Positions 7,921-16,982 of a stretch of DNA of 64,000 bases are shown here, piece by piece (position 1 is the stretch's first letter; each line of letters begins with the position of its first letter). Both the position numbers and the translations under genes were made by a program. This DNA is from Saccharopolyspora spinosa NRRL 18395 (GTDB lineage: Bacteria > Actinomycetota > Actinomycetes > Mycobacteriales > Pseudonocardiaceae). The notes under the pieces are model-generated. The model made no database searches. It saw only the letters and a program-made list of their open reading frames with translations, and had not been told where the DNA came from. The stretch spans positions 2,542,004 through 2,606,003 of the forward strand of contig NZ_GL877878.1 in assembly GCF_000194155.1 (NCBI RefSeq), written 5' to 3'.

Positions 7921-9750
7921 TCAGTCGGTGCCGGGCTGAACCTCCTGCTCGAACTCGTCGGCCATCTTGCCCGGGTCCAGCTTCTTGTCTTCGTTGGGCT
8001 TTAGCACCATGCCGACCAGCGGGCGGTCGTCGACGGTGAACACCAAGGTGCCGAAGGTGTCGCTGGTGACCGCGCGGTAGGTGCCGGACAGGCCGTTGCC
8101 GCTCCACTCCGCCTCGACCTGCTGGTCGCTGGTCACGCCGTTGAACTCCAGCAGCAGGTCGGCCCGCTTCTGCGCGGCCTCCTGCGAGCCCAGCTGGGTG
8201 TAGATGATCTGGGTGCCCGAGTTGGGATTGCCGATCGAGCAGGATGCCACGGTCCCGTCGAGCTCCCGCAGGCCGGGCATGATCCGCTGCCAGCCGGGCG
8301 CGCAGTTGGATTGCTCGGGAACGCTGCCGGCCAGGTTGGCCATGCAGGCGGTGAAGCCCTTGGCGTCGACGGTGCCGGGCTGCTGGCATTCCGCCGCGCT
8401 GGGGGCGCTCGACCCGCCGGAGACGCGGAACACGATCGCCACGATCGCGACGATCACCGCGACGGTCGCGACCGCGCCGAGGCCGATCAGCAGGTTGCGC
8501 CGCGAGTCGGGCTTGGCGGCGGGCTGCTGGAAGTGGGGTTGTTGCTGCTGCGGCGGCGCGACGGGGTAGGTCCGCACCGTGTCGGGTTCCCGGTACCCGA
8601 CCTGCGGCTGCCCGGTTTGCGGGACGGCGACCGGGCCCGACGGCGGGTTGTTCCGGAAGTCCTGGGTCCACATCGCCGCCCCGTCCCGGGACACGTGGTG
8701 CGCCCCCAGCGCGACGGCGGTCTCCGGCTGGTCGAGGGTGGTCGGCACGATCCGCAGCTGCTCGCCGATCAGGCTGGCGACCAGCGGCAACCGGCTGGAG
8801 CCGCCCACCAGGTACACCCCGACGAGGTTCTCCGGCCTCATTCCGTTGGAGCGCAGCACCGCGGCCAGCAGCTCGACGCTGCGCAGCATGCTCGGTCGCA
8901 CCAACGCTTCCAGCTCCGCGCGGGTAACCAGCACGTCGTCGAAGGGTTCCGGCATCGGCACCTCGGTCTGCGGGTGCCGGGAGAGGGCTTCCTTGGCGGC
9001 GCGGACGTCTTCGCGCAGGGCACGCTGGGCCCGCCGGTCGCCGGTGCTCTCCGGCCGCAGCAGCCGCTGCCAGCGCTGCGGGTCCTTGTTCGAGACCTGC
9101 CGCCCGACGTGCTCCAGCAGCGCCTGGTCGACGTCCAGGCCGCCGAGGTCGGCCAGGCCGTCCTCGGCCAGCACCGCGAACCCGTTCTGGGTGGCGCCCA
9201 CGATCGCGCAGTCGAAGGTGCCCGCGCCCAGGTCGTAGACGGCCAACGCCTGGCCGGCACCGAGGGTGCGGTCGGGGAACGACGCGAAGTGCGCGGCGGC
9301 GGCCACCGGCTCCGGGACCAGCACCAGGTTGCAGCTGAACCCGGCCAGCCGGGCCGCCGACAGCAGCACGTTGCGGCGGACCGTGCCCCACTGCGCGGGA
9401 TGGGTCAGGCGTACCTCGTCGGGCTGGGCGCCGCCGAGCTGCCGGGTGGTCTCCTCGGCGACCCGGTGCAGGACCGCCGCCAACGCATCGGTGACGGTGA
9501 TTACGTTCTCGCCGAGCAGCAGGGTGCTCTCGTCCACGCGGTGCTTCGGGTTCGGCTCGAACCTGGACGGGTCGAGCCGCGCCCGGCGCTCGGCGTCGCG
9601 GCCGACGATGATCCCGCCGTCTTCGGTGGCGAACACCGCGGACGGCATGGTCGCCGAACCATCCACTTCGACCACCCGTGGTGGCCGGCCGTGTGCGGAC
9701 AGCACCGCGACGGTGTTCGAGGTGCCGAGATCCACTGACAGGACGCGCAC
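7921..9750 (-). CDS. Membrane-anchored Hsp70-like ATPase with extracytoplasmic domain
   Basis: A 609-residue fusion. Residues 1-355 are an Hsp70/actin-fold nucleotide-binding domain: phosphate-1 loop DLGT (7-10), phosphate-2 YDLGAGTFD (172-180) and adenosine loop GGSSR (316-320). The usual DnaK peptide-binding domain is absent. Instead there is a Pro/Gln-rich linker (about 370-415), one membrane helix (about 419-442) and a roughly 165-residue outer domain with several cysteines (AECQQPGT, FTACMANL, SNCAPGW, VASCSIG). I start at GTG 9750, preceded by a GGGAGGGGG ribosome site, not the TTG five codons upstream. The role is unknown; it may couple cytoplasmic ATP state to an outside domain. It is divergent from lhr. 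Confidence 0.8.
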   Translation of the reverse strand: MRVLSVDLGTSNTVAVLSAHGRPPRVVEVDGSATMPSAVFATEDGGIIVGRDAERRARLDPSRFEPNPKHRVDESTLLLGENVITVTDALAAVLHRVAEETTRQLGGAQPDEVRLTHPAQWGTVRRNVLLSAARLAGFSCNLVLVPEPVAAAAHFASFPDRTLGAGQALAVYDLGAGTFDCAIVGATQNGFAVLAEDGLADLGGLDVDQALLEHVGRQVSNKDPQRWQRLLRPESTGDRRAQRALREDVRAAKEALSRHPQTEVPMPEPFDDVLVTRAELEALVRPSMLRSVELLAAVLRSNGMRPENLVGVYLVGGSSRLPLVASLIGEQLRIVPTTLDQPETAVALGAHHVSRDGAAMWTQDFRNNPPSGPVAVPQTGQPQVGYREPDTVRTYPVAPPQQQQPHFQQPAAKPDSRRNLLIGLGAVATVAVIVAIVAIVFRVSGGSSAPSAAECQQPGTVDAKGFTACMANLAGSVPEQSNCAPGWQRIMPGLRELDGTVASCSIGNPNSGTQIIYTQLGSQEAAQKRADLLLEFNGVTSDQQVEAEWSGNGLSGTYRAVTSDTFGTLVFTVDDRPLVGMVLKPNEDKKLDPGKMADEFEQEVQPGTD

Positions 9751-10002
9751 CCGTCCCCCTCCCAAGCCTGACGCTTTCGGGATCGAATGCTGCCACGTTC
9801 GAATCGGCGAATTGCAAAGAATCCCCGCAATCGTCTCGGATCACCTGCCATCCACCCCTTGTGGAAAGTGCGCCACCGCGCCGATTTCCGTTGCGACCGC
9901 AGTCCAGACCGGTCGGGGCAGCGGCGCCGGGGCGGCGGGGCGGCGGTTTGCGGCCGAAGCCGCGGTGGACGTGATGTCGGGGCGTTGGTCCAGCATGTAG
10001 GG

Positions 10003-13000
10003 GTGAGCGATGTGCTGGACGGCTTCTCCGCGGCGACCCGCGACTGGTTCCGCGGGGCATTCGCCGCGCCCACCGCAGCGCAGCGCGGGGCGTGGGAGGC
10101 GATCGCCGACGGCGAGCACGCGCTGGTCGTCGCGCCGACCGGCTCCGGCAAGACGCTCGCCGCGTTCCTCTCCGCCCTGGACAAGCTGGCCGCCGAAGGC
10201 ACGCCCGCCGACGCGAAGCAGCGCTGCCGGGTGCTCTACGTCTCGCCGCTGAAGGCGCTGGCCGTCGACGTGGAGCGCAACCTGCGCGCGCCGCTGGCCG
10301 GGATCCGGCAGGCCGCGCAACGCCGGGGCAGCGCCCCGCCGGACATCCAGGTCGGCGTCCGTACCGGGGACACCCCGGCCGACCAGCGCCGTTCGTTCGC
10401 CCGCACCCCGCCGGACGTGCTGGTCACCACGCCCGAGTCGCTGTTCCTGCTGCTGACTTCGGCGGCTCGGGAATCGCTGGGCGGCGTGGAGACCGTGATC
10501 GTCGATGAGGTGCACGCGGTGGCCGGTACCAAGCGCGGGGCGCACCTGGCGCTGTCGCTGGAGCGGCTGGACGGTCTGCTGCCGCAGCCAGCGCAGCGCA
10601 TCGGGCTGTCCGCGACGGTCCGGCCCGTGGAGGAGGTGCGGACCTTCCTGGCCGGTGGTCGGCCGGTGCGCACCATCCAGCCCGCGCACCCCAAGGAGGT
10701 CGAGGTCCGGGTCGAGGTGCCGGTGCCGGACATGGCCGAGCTGGGTGCGTCGACCGGCGAGGTCGAGGGCCCGGCGGCGGGCGCGGAGCAGCACACGTCG
10801 ATCTGGCCGTCCGTGCAGGAGCGGATCCTGGAGCTGATCCGGCAGCACCGCTCGACCATCGTGTTCACCAACTCGCGGCGGCTGGCCGAGCGGCTCACCG
10901 CCGGGATCAACGAGCTCGCCGCGGAGGAACCGGTTGCGCTGGAGCGGTTCCCAGCCGAGGCGGTGGGCGGTTCCGGTATCGGCGGCGGCGCCCCGCCGAT
11001 CGTCGCCAAGGCGCACCACGGCTCGATGTCGAAGGAACAGCGGGCTGTGGTCGAGGAGGAGCTCAAGTCCGGGCGGCTGGCCTGCGTGGTGGCCACGTCG
11101 TCGCTGGAGCTGGGCATCGACATGGGCGCGGTGGACCTGGTGATCCAGGTGGAGACGCCGCCGAGCGTGGCCTCCGGGCTGCAGCGCATCGGGCGCGGCG
11201 GGCACCAGGTCGGCGCGGTTTCGCGGGGCGTGGTGTTCCCGAAGTTCCGGGGCGATCTCGTCGGTTGCGCGGTGGTGTCCGAGCGGATGGCCGACGGGCT
11301 GATCGAGTCGCTGTCCTTCCCGCGCAACCCGCTGGACGTGCTGGCGCAGCACGTCGTGTCGATGGTCGCGATGGACACCTGGCCGGTGCCGGAGCTCGCG
11401 GCGCTGCTGCGGCGGGCCGCGCCCTACGCGGGGCTTCCGGACTCTGCGCTGCACGCGGTGCTGGACATGCTGGCGGGCCGGTACCCCAGCGAGGAGTTCG
11501 GCGAGCTGCGGGCGCGCATCGTGTGGGACCGGGTGAACGACGAGCTGCGCGCGCGGCCCGGTGCGCAGCGGCTCGCGGTGACCTCCGGCGGCACGATCCC
11601 GGACCGGGGGCTGTTCACGGTTACCACGCCCGCAGACGAAGCGGGCAAGGGCGGGGTGCGGGTCGGCGAGCTCGACGAGGAGATGGTCTACGAGTCGCGG
11701 GTCGGCGACACCTTCCTGCTCGGCACCTCGGCTTGGCGGGTGGAGGACATCACCCACGACCGGGTCGTGGTGGTGCCCGCGCCTGGCGAGCCGGGCCGGA
11801 TGCCGTTCTGGAAGGGCGATTCGCCGGGGCGGCCGCTGGAGCTCGGGCGCGCCCTGGGCGCCTTCGTCCGGGAGCTGACCGGCGCGGACACCCCGGCGGC
11901 ACGGTCGCGCATCGCGGCGGCGGGGCTGGACGAATGGGCCCAGGACAACCTGCTGTCCTATTTGGACGAACAGCGGCGGGCGACCCGGCACGTCCCGGAC
12001 GACCGCACGATCGTGGTGGAGCGGTTCCGCGACGAGCTCGGCGACTGGCGGATGGTGGTGCATTCGCCGTTCGGCGCCAAGGTCAACGGCCCGTGGGCGC
12101 TGGCCATCGGAGCCCGGATCCGGGAGCGGCGCGGGATCGAACCGCAGGTCGCCTCCTCCGACGACGGGATCGTGCTGCGGCTGGCCGATGCGCTGGACGA
12201 GTCCGGTGCGGAAGTGCTGCCGACCGCCGAGGACGTGCTGCTGCCGCCGGAAGAAGTCCAGCAGGTGGTGACCGACGAGGTCGGCGGCTCGGCGCTGTTC
12301 GCGGCCCGGTTCCGGGAGTGCGCGGCGCGGGCTCTGCTGCTACCGCGCCGGGATCCGCGCCGCCGCACACCGTTGTGGCAGCAGCGGCAGCGGGCCGCGC
12401 AGTTGCTGGCGGTAGCCGCGCAGTACGAGCAGTTCCCGATCGTGCTGGAGGCGATGCGGGAATGCCTGCAGGACGTCTACGACCTGCCCGGGTTGACCGA
12501 GCTGATGTCGCAGGTCGCGGCGCGGAAGGTGCGCGTCGTCGAGGTCGAGACCCCGACCCCGTCACCGTTCGCGCGCAGCCTGCTGTTCGGCTACATCGGC
12601 ATGTTCCTGTACGAGACCGATGCGCCGCTGGCGGAGCGCCGGTCGGCGGCGTTGAGCCTGGATTCGACGCTGCTGGCGGAGCTGCTCGGGTCGGAGGCGC
12701 TGCGGGAGCTGCTCGATCCGGAGGCGCTCGACGAGATCGAGCAGCAGCTGCAACGGCTCGCCCCGGAACGGCAGGCCCGCGACGCTGAGTCCACAATGGA
12801 CATATTGCACTTCCTTGGAGATCTGACCACGGCCGAAGCCGAGGCGCGGGGCGTGCGGCCGGAGTGGCTGGCCGACCTGACCGAACAGCGACGAGTGCTG
12901 CGGGTCCGCATCGCGGGCGAAGAGCGCTGGATTCCGGTCGAGGACGCGGGCAAGGTCCGCGATGCGCTGGGCGTCGCACTGCCGGTCGGCGTGCCGGAGG

Positions 13001-14571
13001 CGTTCACCGAGCCGGTCGCCGACCCGCTGGGCGACCTGCTGATCCGCTACGCGCGCTGCCGCGGACCGTTCACAGCCGATGCAGTAGCGCAGCGGTTCGG
13101 GTTGGGCGTGGCCGTCGTCCACGGTGTGCTGGACCGGTTGACCGGCAGCGGGCGGTTGGTCCGCGGCGAGCTTCGGCCGCTGGAGGCTGGTGGTGGCGGG
13201 CCGCTGGAGTACTGCGACGCCGAAGTGCTGCGGCGGCTGCGGCGGGCGTCGCTGGCGCGGCTTCGTGCGGAGGTCGAGCCGGTGGAACCGGCAGCGCTGG
13301 GCCGTTTCCTGCCTGCGTGGCACGGCATCGGAGCCCGGTTGCGCTCCGCACCCACGGTGAACGACGTGTACGCCGTGGTCGAGCAGCTGGCGGGGGCGCC
13401 GGTTCCGGCGAGCGGGTTGGAGTCGTTGATCCTGCCCGCCCGACTGCCCGGCTACTCCCCCGCGCTGCTCGACGAGCTGACCGCCACCGGTGAGGTCACC
13501 TGGGTCGGCTCCGGGTCCCTGGCCGGCGGTGACGGCTGGATCGCGTTGGCGCCCAACGATGTCGCCGACCTGCTGCTTCCGGACCTGCCGGCGGAGTCCG
13601 CCGCCGATTCGCCGCTGCACCGCGCCGTCGTGTCCGCATTGGACGGTGGCGCGTTGTTCTTCCGCCAGCTGGCGGATCGCGCGGGAGCCCTGCTGGTGGA
13701 GCAGGGCGAGGCCGCGCCCGCCGACGACGCGGTCACTTCGGCTTTGTGGGACCTGGTCTGGTCCGGCACGGCGACCAACGACACCTTGGCGCCGTTGCGG
13801 GCCTTGGTTTCCGGGCGCGGCGCGGCGCACAAGCCACGCCGGAGCGCACCGCGCGGCCGCTACGCGCGGTTGCGCGCAGGCCGTCCGTCGATGCCCAGCC
13901 GCAGTGGCCCGCCCACGGTGTCCGGACGTTGGTCGCTGGCACCGCAACCGTCGGGCGACCCGACCCGTCGAGCGCACGCGCGGGCCGAGGCCTTCCTGGA
14001 GCGGCACGGGGTGCTGACGCGCGGAGCGCTGGACATCGAGCGCGTCACGGGCGGGTTTTCCGCGGTGTACAAGGTTCTTCGGGGCATGGAGGAATCCGGT
14101 CGTTGCCGACGCGGGTACGTCATCGAGGGCCTCGGCGCCGCGCAGTTCGCGGTGCCCGGTGCGATCGACCGCCTGCGTGCCATGTCCCACGAGGACAGTG
14201 ACGGGGACGCGGTGGTGCTAGCCGCTGCCGATCCCGCGCAGCCTTACGGAGGCGCGCTGGAATGGCCTGCGGTGATGGGCGAAACCCGGCATCGACCGGG
14301 CCGCAAGGCCGGTGCGCTCGTGGTGCTCGTGTCCGGCGGAGCCGTGTTCTACGTCGAACGCGGCGGGAAGTCGTTGCTGTCGTTCACCGACGACGAATCC
14401 GCCCTGCGCAGCGCGGCGGCCGGGCTGGCCCGGGTGGTCCGGGACGGCTGGCTGGAGCAGCTCGCGGTGCAACGCGCCGACGGCGAAGGAGCTTGGGGAT
14501 CCCGCCTGGCCGAAGTGCTCACCGAAGCGGGATTCCGCGCCACGCCCAAGGGCCTCCGGCTGCGTGCCTGA
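10003..14571 (+). CDS. lhr: ATP-dependent helicase Lhr
   Basis: Lhr (long helicase-related) is a superfamily 2, 3'-to-5' ATP-driven nucleic acid helicase of actinobacteria and some others, linked to DNA repair. The protein has 1522 residues, the full family size. Q/Walker A motif APTGSGKT is at 44-51 and the DEVH box at 168-171. Motif III (GLSATVRP), motif IV (TIVFTNSRRLAERL), motif V (ATSSLELGIDMG) and motif VI (QRIGRGGHQ) follow. The winged-helix and Lhr-core regions come next, then the long C-terminal extension of about 650 residues. GTG 10003 (VSDVLDGFS) is chosen because the helicase domain starts there; the frame is open further upstream but that part has no homology. It is divergent from the Hsp70-like gene. 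Confidence 0.96.
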   Translation: MSDVLDGFSAATRDWFRGAFAAPTAAQRGAWEAIADGEHALVVAPTGSGKTLAAFLSALDKLAAEGTPADAKQRCRVLYVSPLKALAVDVERNLRAPLAGIRQAAQRRGSAPPDIQVGVRTGDTPADQRRSFARTPPDVLVTTPESLFLLLTSAARESLGGVETVIVDEVHAVAGTKRGAHLALSLERLDGLLPQPAQRIGLSATVRPVEEVRTFLAGGRPVRTIQPAHPKEVEVRVEVPVPDMAELGASTGEVEGPAAGAEQHTSIWPSVQERILELIRQHRSTIVFTNSRRLAERLTAGINELAAEEPVALERFPAEAVGGSGIGGGAPPIVAKAHHGSMSKEQRAVVEEELKSGRLACVVATSSLELGIDMGAVDLVIQVETPPSVASGLQRIGRGGHQVGAVSRGVVFPKFRGDLVGCAVVSERMADGLIESLSFPRNPLDVLAQHVVSMVAMDTWPVPELAALLRRAAPYAGLPDSALHAVLDMLAGRYPSEEFGELRARIVWDRVNDELRARPGAQRLAVTSGGTIPDRGLFTVTTPADEAGKGGVRVGELDEEMVYESRVGDTFLLGTSAWRVEDITHDRVVVVPAPGEPGRMPFWKGDSPGRPLELGRALGAFVRELTGADTPAARSRIAAAGLDEWAQDNLLSYLDEQRRATRHVPDDRTIVVERFRDELGDWRMVVHSPFGAKVNGPWALAIGARIRERRGIEPQVASSDDGIVLRLADALDESGAEVLPTAEDVLLPPEEVQQVVTDEVGGSALFAARFRECAARALLLPRRDPRRRTPLWQQRQRAAQLLAVAAQYEQFPIVLEAMRECLQDVYDLPGLTELMSQVAARKVRVVEVETPTPSPFARSLLFGYIGMFLYETDAPLAERRSAALSLDSTLLAELLGSEALRELLDPEALDEIEQQLQRLAPERQARDAESTMDILHFLGDLTTAEAEARGVRPEWLADLTEQRRVLRVRIAGEERWIPVEDAGKVRDALGVALPVGVPEAFTEPVADPLGDLLIRYARCRGPFTADAVAQRFGLGVAVVHGVLDRLTGSGRLVRGELRPLEAGGGGPLEYCDAEVLRRLRRASLARLRAEVEPVEPAALGRFLPAWHGIGARLRSAPTVNDVYAVVEQLAGAPVPASGLESLILPARLPGYSPALLDELTATGEVTWVGSGSLAGGDGWIALAPNDVADLLLPDLPAESAADSPLHRAVVSALDGGALFFRQLADRAGALLVEQGEAAPADDAVTSALWDLVWSGTATNDTLAPLRALVSGRGAAHKPRRSAPRGRYARLRAGRPSMPSRSGPPTVSGRWSLAPQPSGDPTRRAHARAEAFLERHGVLTRGALDIERVTGGFSAVYKVLRGMEESGRCRRGYVIEGLGAAQFAVPGAIDRLRAMSHEDSDGDAVVLAAADPAQPYGGALEWPAVMGETRHRPGRKAGALVVLVSGGAVFYVERGGKSLLSFTDDESALRSAAAGLARVVRDGWLEQLAVQRADGEGAWGSRLAEVLTEAGFRATPKGLRLRA

Positions 14572-14657
14572 GCACGGGCCTCGGTTCCGCGGCTCACGTG
14601 CCGTTGGATCAGCTCCCCGGCCTGCGCGGCGACAGCAAGCTTCCTTGCCCAGCCGGG

Positions 14658-14914
14658 ATGAAGAGCATCCAGAACGTGGTCCACACGGCCTGAACGTGCT
14701 CGCATGCGCGCGGTCAGGAACGCAAGGCTCCGAGGCCCAGCGGGGACGCGACCTGCAAGACCGGCGGGCCTGCTCGGTCACCATCACCGGCATGGGCAAG
14801 CGGGCCCTGACGAAGGCGGAGCCGGAGTTCGTCGAGCTCACGTTCGCTGCCTTCAGCGGAACCGAACGCGACCAGCTGACCGCGCTGCTGGGCAAGCTCC
14901 TGGACGTCGCGTGA
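14658..14914 (+). pseudogene. Decayed MarR-type regulator (C-terminal part)
   Basis: In one frame, 14751-14914 reads DRRACSVTITGMGKRAL then FSGTERDQLTALLGKLLD. This matches the end of MarR-family regulators (D-x-R-x-x-x-x-x-L-T-x-x-G ... L-x-x-L-L-x-K-L-L). In another frame, 14658-14690 gives MKSIQNVVHTA and a stop, resembling the recognition-helix region. The rest of the winged helix is not continuous in any frame. I read it as a frameshifted and truncated MarR gene in the gap after lhr. Confidence 0.45.
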
Positions 14915-14953
14915 ATCCGATGACCTCGCGCGGACTTCGGATCTGAAGCCCGC

Positions 14954-15199
14954 ATGAACCCCTCCGCCCAGGCAAGATGGGGTTTGATGATCTGGATTCA
15001 GTTCGCCGGAGCGCTGCTCGGCGGCGGGTTTTCGCTGCGCTGGCTCTTGCGGCAGGACAACGCGGAGCGCGGCTTCTGGCGCATTTTCGGGGTGGCCAGC
15101 ACGTCCGCCCTGGTCGCGGTTGGTGCGTTCTTCGCGACTTACGTGCTGGTCGCCGTGCTGCTGGGACTGGTTTGGGTACTCCTCGGCGCAGTTTCTTGA
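14954..15199 (+). CDS. Small two-helix membrane protein
   Basis: An 81-codon frame with hydrophobic segments MIWIQFAGALLGGGFSL and STSALVAVGAFFATYVLVAVLL, then a short tail. No family is recognised. Start ATG 14954 or the in-frame ATG 14987; neither has a strong ribosome site, so the start is open. It lies between the decayed MarR fragment and a 255-bp gene-free stretch. The membrane-like composition, unlike a random high-GC frame, is the main support. Confidence 0.4.
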   Translation: MNPSAQARWGLMIWIQFAGALLGGGFSLRWLLRQDNAERGFWRIFGVASTSALVAVGAFFATYVLVAVLLGLVWVLLGAVS

Positions 15200-15454
15200 A
15201 CGGCTTGACGCAAGGAAACTCACCTCGGAAGCGACGCCGGGTGGACGGCAAGCGCGAGCGCGTCGCCGGGGCCGAGCCTCGCCCCAAACCCGAAGCTGGC
15301 CCGGCTTCGCGGCTTTCGCGGAAACGGCGACATGGACGGGAATTTCCCGCCGAAGCGGTGCCCGCACATGTCGACCCCGCCGTGCCGCACCGCGAACGAC
15401 GTGCCGCAGCGCGAAGCCGGTCGCAAACCCACGACCGGCCCGCGAACGGCGTGC
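15200..15454. other. Gene-free intergenic stretch
   Basis: No credible gene is seen in any frame. The stretch is rich in CGAAGC/GCTTCG words and has loosely inverted segments: GGAAACTCACCTCGGAAG near 15212 and GGGAATTTCCCGCCGAAG near 15338. These look like an intergenic repeat, but only weakly. Confidence 0.4.
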
Positions 15455-16225
15455 TCAGCGGGTGGCCAGCTGCAGCAGGCCCCACAGCTGTGCGATCGCG
15501 TCGAGATCGCCGCCGGTCTCCACGGCGCGATCCGGCAGCCGACCCCACATCCAGAGGTAGACGGCGGGCGCATCGCCGCCAACGACCGCGTCGGGCGTCG
15601 CGGTCGACACGTCGTCCGAGCTCACCACCGCAGTCCCGTTCTGGTCGGCGGTGACCAGCCAATTCCGGCCCTCCACGTACACCCCGACCGAACAGGCGCG
15701 CGTCGCGGTGATGCCGAGCGCGTGCAACCGGTAGCCGAACCACAGCCGCAGCACCTCGTCGATGCCGTCGGTCGCCACGTCGGGCTCGATCGGAGTCGGC
15801 AGCACCCCCGCAGCGGCCTGCACGTCCACCCGGTGCACCGTCGTGGCGTGCAGCATCCGGCGCAGCCAGAACCGCACGGTGTGCTGCTCCGGCCACCACG
15901 TCGGACACGGATCGTGCGGCGGCCTGGCGCCGAACTCGGCGAGCAGATCCGCCAACCGGACGGCGAACCGGCCGGTCACCTCGCGCAACTCGGGCTGGTC
16001 CGGCAGGTCCCAGCGCCGGTCCACCGCGGACGAGCCCAGCCAGGACAGCGTGTCCTCGCACAGATCGCCCAGGTGCCGGATGGTCTGCCCCAAGGTCCTC
16101 CCGGACGCGCCCCATACCGGCGCGTGGACGTGCGCGTCGTGGGTCGCCGCGGTGAGCAGCTGGGCCTCGATGCCGAGCAGGTTCAGCATCCGCCCGTAGT
16201 CGAGCCTCACTTCAGTACCGTTCAT
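15455..16225 (-). CDS. Mycothiol-dependent maleylpyruvate isomerase-type protein
   Basis: This is a DinB-fold protein of the actinobacterial maleylpyruvate isomerase/mycothiol-dependent (MDMPI) family, 256 residues. The N-terminal four-helix part has the typical pattern (RMLNLLGIEAQLLTAATHDAH, TIRHLGDLCEDTLSWL, WWPEQHTVRFWLRRMLHATTVHRVDVQ), with histidines that bind a metal in the family. The C-terminal part contains LWFGYRLHALGI and VYLWMWGRLPD. Substrate unknown; mycothiol use is inferred from the family. Start ATG 16225 overlaps the stop of the upstream HEPN gene by 4 bp (ATGA), so the two are translationally coupled. Confidence 0.85.
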   Translation of the reverse strand: MNGTEVRLDYGRMLNLLGIEAQLLTAATHDAHVHAPVWGASGRTLGQTIRHLGDLCEDTLSWLGSSAVDRRWDLPDQPELREVTGRFAVRLADLLAEFGARPPHDPCPTWWPEQHTVRFWLRRMLHATTVHRVDVQAAAGVLPTPIEPDVATDGIDEVLRLWFGYRLHALGITATRACSVGVYVEGRNWLVTADQNGTAVVSSDDVSTATPDAVVGGDAPAVYLWMWGRLPDRAVETGGDLDAIAQLWGLLQLATR

Positions 16226-16668
16226 CGAGCCACCCCCAACAGGCTTCGCCCCACGATGTCGAGGAATTCCCGGCTGCGCGCCAGAAGTCCGTCGGCGTCC
16301 AGCCAGGTGATGGTGGGCACTCCGGCCTCCGCCGCGGCCCGCCGGTCCGAGCGCGCCGCGAAGTACGCCGCCCACTGACGCAGCTCGGGAGCGGCCCCGG
16401 TCAGCAACGTCCACACGCTGGCCGGACGAGCGTTCTCCCGCCGCCAGGAGCGCGCCACGACGACCGCCGTCGCCGCGCGTAACGCGGCCACGTGCGCGGC
16501 GACGTACCGCTCCCCGGGGCGGTCCGCCTCCTCCGCCTCGTGCAAGCACGTTCGCGCGTTTAGCAGCAACGACAGGGAGCCGGCCGGCGTCTCGGCCTCT
16601 GGTGTCGGTTCGTGGTTATCCACGGAGCACCGCGGAGCAGGAATCGAGAGATCAGTGGAAAAAGACAT
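16222..16668 (-). CDS. SAV_6107-family HEPN-domain protein
   Basis: A 148-residue protein made mostly of helices. SLSLLLNARTCLHEAEEADRP, YVAAHVAALRAATAVVVAR and VWTLLTGAAPELRQWAAYFAARSDRRAAAEAG fit the SAV_6107 HEPN family of actinobacteria. HEPN domains are often RNases or nucleotidyltransferase partners; the R-x4-6-H RNase motif is not evident here, so a non-catalytic role is possible. ATG 16668 is chosen because the family begins close to it. Its stop overlaps the start of the MDMPI gene (ATGA). Confidence 0.75.
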   Translation of the reverse strand: MSFSTDLSIPAPRCSVDNHEPTPEAETPAGSLSLLLNARTCLHEAEEADRPGERYVAAHVAALRAATAVVVARSWRRENARPASVWTLLTGAAPELRQWAAYFAARSDRRAAAEAGVPTITWLDADGLLARSREFLDIVGRSLLGVAR

Positions 16669-16982
16669 CGGCAGTCTCCTCTGCACGACGAAGCCGTCCA
16701 CGCCTGCCGTGGGGAGCCGGCAGGTCCGGCGGCGGGGTGCTTCCCCCACCCCACCGCCGGACTCGATGCCCGAACTGGAGTTCATCGAACTCGCGTTCGA
16801 ACAACTACAGATTAGCTCGCCCCACCGACGGACTCAAGCAATGCGCCGTAGCTCACCTGTTCGAGGCATGACCAGCCGAGATGATCACCCGAGTGGCCGA
16901 ATCCGGCACCCGGCGAGGCCGCCTCGGCGGCCGGATCGGCCGCGAGAAGGACCGCGCGCTGGGAAGGGGTTAGTGTTCGGCC

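Noticed and set aside
9841..12063. A 740-codon open frame antisense to lhr
   Set aside because: It is a GC-skewed shadow of the lhr reading frame, rich in Arg/His/Gln with no domain or start signal. Similar long antisense frames opposite fadD, asnB, the Hsp70-like gene and the mannosyltransferase were rejected for the same reason.
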